DNA of 64,000 nt from Legionellaceae bacterium UBA6148 (GTDB taxonomy: Bacteria > Pseudomonadota > Gammaproteobacteria > Legionellales > Legionellaceae), in the NCBI GenBank assembly GCA_002423125.1, contig DIUW01000045.1, positions 1-64,000 of the forward strand, in the 5' to 3' direction. Both the position numbers and the translations under genes were made by a program. Position 1 is the stretch's first letter. Every line of letters starts with the position of its first letter. The notes beneath the pieces are model-generated. The model saw nothing but the letters and a program-made list of their open reading frames with translations, was not told the origin of the DNA and ran no database searches. Positions 7,961-16,028 of this stretch are shown in pieces.

Positions 7961-9616
7961 TCAATTCTTCAATGAATTATCAGGTTCTGTATAACAATCG
8001 GCATAACTCACACTCACTTGATCAAGCACTTGTTTTATGTCGTCAACGGAATAATTAAAACTTTTCGCTGCATCAATGATGCCGCATGCCCCTTCCTCAA
8101 ATGTTGATGAAGGTGTCCAATAATCCATATTTGCAGTAGCCATGACCTCAAACGCCTGGCGTACATTCCAACCCGGTTGATTCGATAGTAAATAAAATAA
8201 TCGATTGTAAACGCCACTGGTATGATGCACATCCATCTCAGGGAGATATTGGTCCGCGCTATCAATAGACATGCCATCACGGCTTGGCCTATCCATGTAG
8301 CGAAACACTTTCATCCCACTCGCCTCTTTCACAATTTCCGACCCAATGGTCCAGCTACTCGTACCGCTTGCATAAAACTCAGCAGCCTGTGATGCCATAT
8401 CAGAAAAGGACTCATTCATTCCACCTGATTGACCAAAATAGGCCAAATCAGAATGCCTTTCTGTGAAACCATGGCTAATTTCATGAGCCGAAACACCCAA
8501 AGACACCATCGGGTAAAATGCCCGTCCGCCATCGCCAAAAGTCATTTGCTGCCCATCCCAAAAAGCGTTATCGTATTGAACACCAAAATGAACGCGCATA
8601 ATTAACGATTTCTCTTTGCCATTTTCCTCTAGTGGACTCACCCCATACCAATTTTTATACATGTCATAAATAATATCCCCGGCATATAGCGCATCATTTG
8701 ACGGCGAGTAGGCACCATTAATTTTATCGTAACCATCCCCCATATAACCCGTCAAAAAAGAACCATCCGGTTGTCGTGCATTATCACCACACATAAAATG
8801 CATCGCTTGATTTCGCCCGGTGTAACGATGCATCATATCAACGACTTTTACGTGTGCATTTTCCATATAGCACATCCCTGTTTGATCGTTTCGTGTTAAC
8901 TGTAGCAAGGGATAGTCACCACCAAATTGATGTAGGCCCGCGTGAACATTCCCTCCAAACCCTTTGCCCGTCACTTTCGACTTGGTAAGCTTTTTGACAT
9001 CGTTCCACTGAACAAAAGGCTGATAGGTTTGAGCATCGATAATCGCCGTTGGTCGTTCAGGAATTTTTGCATCGAACGATATCAGTACGCTGACTTCATA
9101 CGCCCAGTGAGCGCGGCTATCCGCGTCAATATAAATCATTGGGCTCACTTTTTCATCACTAAGCTGTTGGCCGGCAAATTGAGACTTGAAATGATCTAGC
9201 GCATCGTTGCCATGCGCTACAAAATCAGATGCGGGTTGGCCTAAGTCTTCAGATAACCCTTGATACACTACCCCATTCATCGAAACGAGCTTTTGATTGG
9301 ATGTCCATAGTTGATTTATCGATTGTGTGCCATGCAAAATGGCATATCCCCCGAACACAGGAAATCCCGAGTAATATTGTTGCATTCGCGCATGTGTCAC
9401 ATGTTTTTTATCTTCGCGCTGTCGAATCAAGTGTAATTCATCATTCCGAACACTGCCCGCTTTCAGCAGCCCAGGCACTTTGGGGCCAAATAAACGTTTC
9501 ACTGTAGAAAAAGGGGTGCGCTGTAAAGAAACGGGCTCTGCGGCATACAGTGAGGTAAAACCAACTGCTGTTAAAAAGAAACCCCATGAAAAACAACATC
9601 GAAGCACTTGAACCAT
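7961..9616 (-). CDS. Secreted M4 (thermolysin-family) zinc metalloprotease
   Basis: Exported endopeptidase preproprotein of 551 residues, comparable to Legionella ProA/Msp. A signal peptide spans about residues 1-25. A propeptide (to about residue 210) of FTP/PepSY type follows. The mature domain carries the zinc motif HEISH (H378, E379, H382), the third ligand in NESFSD (E402), and the transition-state His in DVHHTSG (H464/H465). Calcium- and glycine-rich stretches (GDGGRAFYP, SGGMNESFSD) are typical. The start is supported by GGAG eight bases upstream. Expected route is Sec then type II secretion. Role inferred: nutrient acquisition or host tissue damage. Confidence 0.93.
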   Translation of the reverse strand: MVQVLRCCFSWGFFLTAVGFTSLYAAEPVSLQRTPFSTVKRLFGPKVPGLLKAGSVRNDELHLIRQREDKKHVTHARMQQYYSGFPVFGGYAILHGTQSINQLWTSNQKLVSMNGVVYQGLSEDLGQPASDFVAHGNDALDHFKSQFAGQQLSDEKVSPMIYIDADSRAHWAYEVSVLISFDAKIPERPTAIIDAQTYQPFVQWNDVKKLTKSKVTGKGFGGNVHAGLHQFGGDYPLLQLTRNDQTGMCYMENAHVKVVDMMHRYTGRNQAMHFMCGDNARQPDGSFLTGYMGDGYDKINGAYSPSNDALYAGDIIYDMYKNWYGVSPLEENGKEKSLIMRVHFGVQYDNAFWDGQQMTFGDGGRAFYPMVSLGVSAHEISHGFTERHSDLAYFGQSGGMNESFSDMASQAAEFYASGTSSWTIGSEIVKEASGMKVFRYMDRPSRDGMSIDSADQYLPEMDVHHTSGVYNRLFYLLSNQPGWNVRQAFEVMATANMDYWTPSSTFEEGACGIIDAAKSFNYSVDDIKQVLDQVSVSYADCYTEPDNSLKN

Positions 9617-9828
9617 GCCTATTACTCCAAAAAATTCTAAAGGGACGCAGAGGTAAGGTGATGACTACCCATACTGCGCGAATTGTGACATCATAACAAA
9701 AAATGCATAATAAATCATCATGGAATAAATAACTAGTGCCAATTCGCAAAAAAAATAATCAAGGCTTCACAAAGCCCATGATTTCGTTGATAATCACTGG
9801 TACCATTATTTATAGACAAGGAAAGACT

Positions 9829-10437
9829 ATGCTTACTGCTCTAGTATTTATCATCGATGTCATCGTTGCTTATTTGGTTGGATCTCTTTCCGCTGCAATC
9901 ATTGTCAGTCGTCTATTTAATTTACCAGACCCCCGCGCCAATGGATCAAAAAATCCTGGCACAACCAATGTACTGCGTCTGGCTGGGAAAAAATATGCTG
10001 CCATTGTTTTAATTGGGGATATGTTAAAAGGCCTATTACCCCTTCTGCTCGCACATTTACTCGGATCAAGCCCAACCCTCCTTGGCTTCACTTGCCTTGC
10101 TGCGGTATTTGGACATATGTATCCGGTATTTTTCGATTTTAAAGGAGGAAAAGGCGTTGCAACAGCACTCGGCGCTTTTCTTGGATTTCATTTTATGATG
10201 GGTGTTGTGATTATTGCAACGTGGTTACTGATTGCAAATTTTAGTCGTTATGCTTCACTCGCATCGATCGTCGCGATTACATTTGCCCCTTTTTACTCTT
10301 TGTTAGTGGTTGGAAACTTAAGCGCATTTTTGCCCTTGATTTGTATCACCATTTTTGTACTCTACCAACATCGCGATAATATCTCTCGCCTCATGAACGG
10401 TGACGAGCCTAAAATTGATTTAGGAAAAAAAGCTTAA
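9829..10437 (+). CDS. plsY: Acyl-phosphate glycerol-3-phosphate acyltransferase PlsY
   Basis: Inner-membrane enzyme that transfers the acyl group from acyl-phosphate to glycerol-3-phosphate, the first step of phospholipid synthesis. From the start at 9829 (AAGGAAAG upstream) it is 202 residues, the usual size. Motifs are GSKNPGTTNVLR, GDMLKG, GHMYPVF and FKGGKGVATALG, separated by about seven hydrophobic helices. An in-frame ATG at 9736 would add 31 polar residues and is less likely. Its 3' end converges on tsaD, with 11 bp between the stop codons. Confidence 0.95.
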   Translation: MLTALVFIIDVIVAYLVGSLSAAIIVSRLFNLPDPRANGSKNPGTTNVLRLAGKKYAAIVLIGDMLKGLLPLLLAHLLGSSPTLLGFTCLAAVFGHMYPVFFDFKGGKGVATALGAFLGFHFMMGVVIIATWLLIANFSRYASLASIVAITFAPFYSLLVVGNLSAFLPLICITIFVLYQHRDNISRLMNGDEPKIDLGKKA

Positions 10438-10448
10438 ACCTGGAAAAA

Positions 10449-11471
10449 TTATTGCCCGGCGTCAAGCGGCCATCTGGCTTTTACTGAAATAGCCAAATCG
10501 CTATCTTGACTCCCTTCCATAAGATGAAGGCATCCAGCATAGGCGACCATTGCGCCATTGTCCGTGCAAAACGCCATGCGAGGAAAATACACGCGGCCAT
10601 GCAACGTCTGCATTAAACACTCAAGCGCATGTCGCAATGCACGATTAGCACCAACCCCTCCTGCGACAACTAAACGTGCACATCCAGTCTGCTCCATCGC
10701 CCGACGTGACTTGACAACCAATGTTTCAACAACCGCCTCCTGAAAAGATCGGGCGATTGCCACTCGAACAGCATCGGTCTTATCACTCTTATTCCAAGAC
10801 GTTAGTGCGTGCGTTTTTAGACCACTGAAACTAAAATCCAATCCAGGCTTGTTCAGCATTGGGCGCGGGAAATTAGGAAGAGGAACGTGATCCGTATCCG
10901 TTGGTTGATCGGCAAGTGAAGCAAGCAATGCTCCCCCAGGGTAAGCCAACCCCATTAACTTGGCCGTTTTATCAAACGCCTCACCCACAGCATCATCCTG
11001 AGTATCTCCCAATAGATGATACTCACCAAGTGCCCGCGCTTCGACCAATTGCGTGTGCCCTCCGGAGACCAATAACACAACAAATGGAAACTCTAAACTC
11101 GGATCATCTAGTTTTGCAGCCAGTAAGTGGGCTTCAAGATGATGCACAGCAAGTGCAGGAATAGAGAGGGAAAATGCTAAACTTTTAGCAAAGCACGCCC
11201 CCGATAACAGTGCACCAATCAGACCAGGTCCAGCAGTATACGCAACGGCATTCAATTGTTTTTTATCTAAACCGGCTTGAGCCAGCACATCGTCCAACAA
11301 CGTCACTAAATATTTCACATGATCACGAGACGCCAACTCAGGAACAACGCCACCATATTGAGCATGGAGCGCAATTTGCGTGTGTAACACATGGGCCAAA
11401 AGACCCGCTTCTGAATCATAAATTGCAAATCCGGTTTCATCACAGGATGTTTCAATACCTAGAACTATCAT
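10449..11471 (-). CDS. tsaD: tRNA N6-adenosine threonylcarbamoyltransferase TsaD
   Basis: Transfers threonylcarbamoyl to A37 of ANN-decoding tRNAs with TsaB and TsaE. An ASKHA-fold ATPase. The start at 11471 gives 340 residues beginning MIVLGIETSCDETG, the canonical family N-terminus; an ATG five codons upstream is less likely. Visible motifs are HHLEAHLLAA (metal His), VSGGHTQLV, GDTQDDAVGEAFDK, FSFSGLKT, VAGGVGANRALR and FCTDNGAMVAYAG. It is divergent from rpsU, as in many gammaproteobacteria. Confidence 0.96.
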   Translation of the reverse strand: MIVLGIETSCDETGFAIYDSEAGLLAHVLHTQIALHAQYGGVVPELASRDHVKYLVTLLDDVLAQAGLDKKQLNAVAYTAGPGLIGALLSGACFAKSLAFSLSIPALAVHHLEAHLLAAKLDDPSLEFPFVVLLVSGGHTQLVEARALGEYHLLGDTQDDAVGEAFDKTAKLMGLAYPGGALLASLADQPTDTDHVPLPNFPRPMLNKPGLDFSFSGLKTHALTSWNKSDKTDAVRVAIARSFQEAVVETLVVKSRRAMEQTGCARLVVAGGVGANRALRHALECLMQTLHGRVYFPRMAFCTDNGAMVAYAGCLHLMEGSQDSDLAISVKARWPLDAGQ

Positions 11472-11532
11472 TAAGCTGCTCAGCATTTATCTTAGAGAAA
11501 GAGAGATTATATATGAAATTTAATATTAACGC

Positions 11533-11561
11533 TTGACGATTACAGCGCGTCCTATTAGAAT
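11533..11561 (+). promoter_or_regulatory. Sigma-70 promoter of the rpsU-yqeY-dnaG operon
   Basis: TTGACG (11533-11538), a 17-bp spacer, and TAGAAT (11556-11561), about 40 bp ahead of the rpsU start. This is a good match to the sigma-70 consensus and lies in the divergent tsaD-rpsU gap, where the promoter of the macromolecular synthesis operon is expected. Confidence 0.6.
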
Positions 11562-11601
11562 TGCCCGTCTATTGTGACAAATTTAATCAGAGGAATATTG
11601 A

Positions 11602-11832
11602 ATGCCCACCGTTCGCGTAAAAGAAGGCGAAAATCCAGAATATGCATTACGCCGATTCAAACGTTCATGTGAAAAAGCAGGAATTTTAACAGAACTTCGT
11701 CGTCGTGAATTTTATGAAAAACCCACTGCAGAGCGCAAGCGCAAGCAAGCCGCTGCGGTAAAACGTCACCTTAAGAAATTATCACGAGATACTTCTGCTA
11801 AGCGTCCTTTGAAACATCGTCGTAAATCATAG
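11602..11832 (+). CDS. rpsU: 30S ribosomal protein bS21
   Basis: Small, highly basic 30S subunit protein of 76 residues, needed for initiation on natural mRNAs. The family pattern is plain: MPTVRVKEGENPEYALRRFK, then CEKAG, then the RRREFYEKPTAERKRK core and a very basic tail. A GAGG ribosome binding site precedes it. It is the first gene of the rpsU-yqeY-dnaG operon. Confidence 0.97.
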   Translation: MPTVRVKEGENPEYALRRFKRSCEKAGILTELRRREFYEKPTAERKRKQAAAVKRHLKKLSRDTSAKRPLKHRRKS

Positions 11833-11844
11833 TCGTAACTTATT

Positions 11845-12294
11845 ATGATGACGTTAAAGGATCAAATTATTGCCGAATTAAAAGATGCGATGCGTGCCAG
11901 GGATCAAAAAAAACTGGATACGCTGCGTCTTATAACATCCGCAATAAAACAAATTGAAGTTGATGAGCGAATTGTTGTTGATGATGCACGCTTACTTGTT
12001 ATTCTAGATAAAATGGCAAAACAAAGAAACGAGTCAATTCAACAATTCACCGCAGCGGGTCGTACTGATCTTGTCGATCAAGAACAATTTGAATTAGCGT
12101 TAATTACTCACTATTTACCTGAACCATTGACGGATGATGAAATAGCACAACACATCGAAGAAGCACTGCTTGCGGTTGATGCAAAAAAAATGAGTGATAT
12201 GGGAAAAGTCATGGCTCATTTGAAACCCATCTTTCAAGGGCGAGCTGATATGGCTAAAGTGAGTTCAATTCTTAAAACAAAACTCACTTCCTAA
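11845..12294 (+). CDS. yqeY: GatB/YqeY domain protein
   Basis: A 149-residue YqeY-family protein related to the tail domain of the GatB/GatE amidotransferase subunits; it may bind tRNA but its role is unproven. Motifs include LKDAMRARDQKKLDTLRLI, the acidic ALITHYLPEPLTDDEI linker and MGKVMAHLKPIFQGRADM. It lies 12 bp after rpsU and 17 bp before dnaG, in the order common to gammaproteobacteria. The first two codons are both Met, so the start could be one codon later. Confidence 0.92.
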   Translation: MMTLKDQIIAELKDAMRARDQKKLDTLRLITSAIKQIEVDERIVVDDARLLVILDKMAKQRNESIQQFTAAGRTDLVDQEQFELALITHYLPEPLTDDEIAQHIEEALLAVDAKKMSDMGKVMAHLKPIFQGRADMAKVSSILKTKLTS

Positions 12295-12311
12295 TATCAT
12301 TTGAAAATTCT

Positions 12312-14066
12312 ATGAGCGGTATTATTCCACGACCATTCATCGATGAGCTACTCAATTGTATCGACATTGTTGAATTTATTGATAGCCATATTCCACTAAA
12401 AAAACAGGGGACTAGTTTTGTTGCCTGCTGCCCATTCCATAGTGAAAAAACACCCTCATTCAATGTCATCGCCAAAAAGCAGTTCTATCACTGTTTTGGC
12501 TGTGGTGTCAGTGGCAATGCCATCAGTTTTGGAATGGCTTATTTGCACCAAAGTTTTCCTGAAATCATTGAAACTCTCGCCGCGCGTGTTGGCATGCAAG
12601 TTCCACGAGAGGGCAATCAGCAAAAACATCAACAACACAAGAGTTTATACCCGCTCTTAGAACAGGTATCGTCCTTCTACCAAGAGCAATTAAAAAACCA
12701 CGCTCCTGACGCGAGTGCCTACATACAGCAACGTGGAATCGATGACAAGACGATGGCACGTTTTCAATTGGGATATGCTCCATCAGGATGGCACACGTTA
12801 GAAACCAGCTTTAAATCCCATATTCCTGACCTCATTACGTCAGGCATGCTTATTCAGCGTGATGATGGAAAAATATATGATCGTTATAGACAACGAATTA
12901 CTTACCCCATCCATGACCGACATGGGCGTATTGTTGGTTTTGGGGGTCGATCGATTGACCCCGATCAAAAACCAAAATATTTGAACTCTCCTGAAACGAC
13001 TATTTTTCAAAAAGGCCGCGAGCTGTATGGCCTGCACCAGCTCCTGACCGATCACGGCCCCATTACCAACATCCTCATTGTAGAGGGTTATATGGACGTG
13101 ATTGCTTTAGCTCAGCACGGGATCACCAACGCTGTTGCAACCCTTGGTACCGCAACCAGCACGTATCACATTCAACTATTGAATAAACACACACAACAAC
13201 TTATTTTTTGTTTTGATGGTGATGCTGCCGGGAAAAAAGCCGCCTGGCGAGCACTTGAAAATAGCCTGCCCTATTTGAACACAGGCCTCGATGCAAGCTT
13301 TGTTTTTCTACCTGAGGGACACGATCCGGATAGTTTGGTTCGAGAAGAAGGTTCCTCTCGATTTTTAGAGCGCGTGAAGAATGCTGTGCCATTCAATCAA
13401 TTTTTTTTTACAACACTCATGCAATCAATTGATACAACAAGCTTTTCAGGAAAAAGCCAGTTAATTAATGCCATTAAACCTTATCTCATCAAGATGAGTG
13501 AAGGACCCTATCAACAGCTTATTTTGAATGAATTAACACGATTAACACGGATTGAACCACATCGACTTAGCCAGATCATAAAGGGGGATCAGATCGATGA
13601 AGAAAAACCACAAAAAAAACCCAGCTACACTATCCAACGCACCCCCGTCCGTGTCGCTGTCGCTCTGCTACTGCAAAATCCAACGATTTACCAAGAACAT
13701 AGTCAGATACTTACAAGCGACTTAATCAACAGTTTACAACACGATACATTGAAAAAATTATTACAACACATCGCCCAGAATCCCACGATCAATACGGGTA
13801 TACTGATGGAAGTTTTTCGTGACACTCCTGAATTTGATAGTCTAACCAAACTAGCGACCTGGGATCATAACGTTCCGGAGAAAGCGCTCGCTCGTGAATT
13901 TATTGATACTTTAATTTTTTTAATCAAACAAGAACAAGAAAGTAAAATCGAACAATTAATGACTAAATCTCGACAACAAGGCCTAGTAGAGCAAGAGCGT
14001 TTAGACTTACAAAAAATGTTAAAGCAACGTCATCAAATCGTTATTCGTACAACCGGAAAGGAATAA
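12312..14066 (+). CDS. dnaG: DNA primase
   Basis: Synthesises RNA primers for DNA replication with DnaB helicase. The 584-residue protein shows the N-terminal CHC2 zinc finger (C40, H43, C61, C64), an RNA polymerase core with YPIHDRHGRIVGFGGR, the TOPRIM domain with IVEGYMDVIAL and FCFDGDAAGKKAAW, and a helical C-terminal DnaB-interaction region. It closes the operon rpsU-yqeY-dnaG. The usual next gene, rpoD, is not found here or elsewhere in the window; a vapBC pair follows instead. Confidence 0.96.
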   Translation: MSGIIPRPFIDELLNCIDIVEFIDSHIPLKKQGTSFVACCPFHSEKTPSFNVIAKKQFYHCFGCGVSGNAISFGMAYLHQSFPEIIETLAARVGMQVPREGNQQKHQQHKSLYPLLEQVSSFYQEQLKNHAPDASAYIQQRGIDDKTMARFQLGYAPSGWHTLETSFKSHIPDLITSGMLIQRDDGKIYDRYRQRITYPIHDRHGRIVGFGGRSIDPDQKPKYLNSPETTIFQKGRELYGLHQLLTDHGPITNILIVEGYMDVIALAQHGITNAVATLGTATSTYHIQLLNKHTQQLIFCFDGDAAGKKAAWRALENSLPYLNTGLDASFVFLPEGHDPDSLVREEGSSRFLERVKNAVPFNQFFFTTLMQSIDTTSFSGKSQLINAIKPYLIKMSEGPYQQLILNELTRLTRIEPHRLSQIIKGDQIDEEKPQKKPSYTIQRTPVRVAVALLLQNPTIYQEHSQILTSDLINSLQHDTLKKLLQHIAQNPTINTGILMEVFRDTPEFDSLTKLATWDHNVPEKALAREFIDTLIFLIKQEQESKIEQLMTKSRQQGLVEQERLDLQKMLKQRHQIVIRTTGKE

Positions 14067-14122
14067 TTTATAAATTTAATCGTTGTGAAAATTCGCCAAC
14101 GTCCAGCCATAACGATTTGCAA

Positions 14123-14171
14123 TTTTACCATCTGTAGCATATGCTATAAGTATATGCTACAGATGGTAAAA
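14123..14171 (+). promoter_or_regulatory. Perfect 20-bp palindromic operator of vapBC
   Basis: Arms 14123-14142 and 14152-14171 are exact reverse complements (20 of 20) around a 9-nt spacer (GCTATAAGT). The right arm ends 10 bp before the vapB ATG and abuts its AGGGAGT ribosome binding site. The centre contains TATAAG-like -10 material. This is the expected place and form for the autoregulatory VapB/VapBC operator. It could additionally form a strong mRNA hairpin next to the start. Confidence 0.75.
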
Positions 14172-14181
14172 GGGAGTAAAT

Positions 14182-14433
14182 ATGAAACCTCATCGATCGA
14201 TTGACATGCGTCGCGTAAAATTGTTTAAAAATGGTCAGAACCAAGCGGTACGGATCCCTAATGATTTTAGACTGCCGGGAGAGGAGGCTGTTATGCGCCG
14301 CGAAGGAAATTGCTTAATTATAGAGGCCATTCCGTCAAAATCATTAACAGAGTTGTTTGCAGGATGGAAACCATTGGATGATGACTTCCCCGATATTTCC
14401 GATTTAGAACCCGATCCGGTTGATTTATTATGA
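14182..14433 (+). CDS. vapB: VapB-type antitoxin (AbrB/SpoVT fold)
   Basis: An 83-residue antitoxin with an N-terminal swapped-hairpin DNA-binding domain. The motif RRVKLFKNGQNQAVRIP is diagnostic of the VapB/MazE-like AbrB class, followed by LPGEEAVMRREGNCLIIE. The acidic C-terminus (DDDFPDISDLEPDPVD) is the likely toxin-neutralising tail. The stop overlaps the vapC start by 4 bp. It is expected to bind the palindrome at 14123-14171 and repress its own operon. The pair sits directly after dnaG. Confidence 0.9.
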   Translation: MKPHRSIDMRRVKLFKNGQNQAVRIPNDFRLPGEEAVMRREGNCLIIEAIPSKSLTELFAGWKPLDDDFPDISDLEPDPVDLL

Positions 14434-14834
14434 TGTTACGCTATTTGTTGGATACAAATATCTTATCTGATGTCATAAAAAATCCAAGAGGGATTGCTGC
14501 AAACCGTATGGCAGCTCTCAATAAAGAGATGCTTAATACTAGTATTATCGTCGCATCTGAAATGCGATACGGGATAGAGAAAAAAAACTCTCATATATTG
14601 ACTGATCGAGTCAATATCTTATTACAAACCATCCATGTTCTTCCATTTGATATTGATGCTGATCGATTTTATGGAAAAATACGAGTCAGTTTAGAGCAAC
14701 AAGGAAAGATGATAGGGGCAAATGATTTATTAATCGCAGCTCATGCATTATCAATAAATGCAATATTGGTGACTGACAATATAAGGGAGTTTCAACGCAT
14801 TGACGGTCTTAAAATTGAAAATTGGTTGGAGTGA
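14430..14834 (+). CDS. vapC: VapC-type PIN-domain ribonuclease toxin
   Basis: A 134-residue PIN-domain endoribonuclease that would cleave tRNA or rRNA when free of VapB. The four acidic active-site positions are all present: D8 in LLDTN, E44 in ASEMRYG, D99 in GANDLLIAAHA and D116 in VTDN. Length is normal and the frame is intact, so the toxin should be active. It is translationally coupled to vapB through the ATGA overlap. Confidence 0.92.
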   Translation: MMLRYLLDTNILSDVIKNPRGIAANRMAALNKEMLNTSIIVASEMRYGIEKKNSHILTDRVNILLQTIHVLPFDIDADRFYGKIRVSLEQQGKMIGANDLLIAAHALSINAILVTDNIREFQRIDGLKIENWLE

Positions 14835-14934
14835 CGCGAGATGCTAAAGCCACCGTCATATTAAATCTTCTTAAAAAATTTGAGGGTTCAGAGTTGCATA
14901 GCGAAGCCGTTCAGGCAGCTACGGATGAGAGCAG

Positions 14935-14970
14935 CCATCGCCCAACAAGTTGAGCGATGGTTCCTTATTT
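14935..14970 (+). terminator. Putative terminator after vapC
   Basis: Inverted repeat CCATCGC (14935-14941) and GCGATGG (14954-14960) with a 12-nt loop, followed on the plus strand by TTCCTTATTTTCT. The tract is T-rich but interrupted. It lies about 100 bp after vapC and 25 bp before the convergent sppA-like stop. Confidence 0.4.
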
Positions 14971-14984
14971 TCTGCTGCCACTCC

Positions 14985-15941
14985 TTACCGAAAGCCCTCT
15001 TTAAACCCCAGAGCCTCAGGCAGCTGGTTCACCATAGCAACACCAATGCGTTTTGCCATTTTCTCAAACGGGCTTTCTTTATGCGAATAATCAACGATGG
15101 TTTTAATTTTTATAACCTCGCGCGCCAATTGACCGGCACTTGCAAAACCATCGATTAGGCCTCGTTGTTTCGCTTGCACCCCCGTCCAAAACAATCCAGA
15201 AAATGTATCGTCATCGACCAGTAACCTATTTCCACGGCCTTCTTTTACTTTACTAATAAATTCTTGATGAATGAGATCGAGCATGTTTTGCAGGAGTTTT
15301 TCTTGCTCAGGGTTTGAAGGAGAGAAAGCATCCATAAATCCTTTATTGCGCCCAGCAGTATGCAGCCTGCGCGTCACCCCAAGCTTTTGCAACGTATCGA
15401 CGAATCCAAACCCATTATAAATAACACCAATCGAACCAACGATACTGGAAGGGGATGCATAAATTTCATCCGCTGCAGCCGCAATGTAATACGCTGCTGA
15501 AGCACAGGTATCAACACAAACTGCATAAATTTTCACATCGTCGTGACTCTTTCGATAATATTTTATGGTATTAAAGATATAGTCGGCCTGCACCGGACTA
15601 CCCCCGGGGCTATCAATGCGCAAAATCAATGCCTTAAGCCCCGTGCTTGCATAAGCTTTATCCATTGATTTATTAAAATTCTCTGCGCTGCCTGAGTCAT
15701 TCTCAAATATCGCGCCTTTCACATCAATCAAACCAATATGAGGACTACTTTTTCCTCCGCTCAATTCATTGCGTGCCGTAAGGAACAAATAGGATCCCCA
15801 AACAATCAGCGCAATCACTAAAATACCCTTCATCCACCGACGATGTCGACTACGCTTTTTTTCACGCAGAAACTCTATTGCAAGCTGGCTCAGTAACACA
15901 TGAGCATCATCATTTGATATTGAAGATTTCTTATCTATCAT
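14985..15941 (-). CDS. Signal peptide peptidase SppA-like S49 serine protease
   Basis: Membrane-anchored peptidase of 318 residues, the single-domain (short) SppA type. An N-terminal cytoplasmic tail with a basic REKKRSRHRRW stretch precedes one membrane helix (about 38-56). The ClpP-like domain follows with LRIDSPGGSP, the catalytic Ser148 in DTCASAAYYIA and the general-base Lys200 in AGRNKGFMDAFSP. SIVGSIGVIYNG is the family strand around the oxyanion region. Its role is to degrade cleaved signal peptides and misfolded membrane proteins. It is divergent from clpB. Confidence 0.9.
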   Translation of the reverse strand: MIDKKSSISNDDAHVLLSQLAIEFLREKKRSRHRRWMKGILVIALIVWGSYLFLTARNELSGGKSSPHIGLIDVKGAIFENDSGSAENFNKSMDKAYASTGLKALILRIDSPGGSPVQADYIFNTIKYYRKSHDDVKIYAVCVDTCASAAYYIAAAADEIYASPSSIVGSIGVIYNGFGFVDTLQKLGVTRRLHTAGRNKGFMDAFSPSNPEQEKLLQNMLDLIHQEFISKVKEGRGNRLLVDDDTFSGLFWTGVQAKQRGLIDGFASAGQLAREVIKIKTIVDYSHKESPFEKMAKRIGVAMVNQLPEALGFKEGFR

Positions 15942-15952
15942 TAAAAGAACGC

Positions 15953-15981
15953 CTTGAATTTACGAAATGAGCGACCATATT
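15953..15981 (+). promoter_or_regulatory. Candidate sigma-32 heat-shock promoter of clpB
   Basis: CTTGAA (15953-15958), a 14-bp gap, then GACCATATT (15973-15981). This resembles the sigma-32 consensus CTTGAAA-N13/14-CCCCATNTA. The predicted start near 15988 gives a leader of about 40 nt before the clpB ATG. It lies in the divergent sppA-clpB gap; clpB is heat-shock controlled in related bacteria. Confidence 0.5.
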
Positions 15982-16028
15982 ACGATATAAGAGTCTTGAT
16001 TTAAATAACCTATACGAGAGAAATCATC

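Noticed and set aside
14880..15158. 92-codon plus-strand frame overlapping the sppA-like gene
   Set aside because: Mostly antisense to the conserved S49 peptidase C-terminus and without family features.
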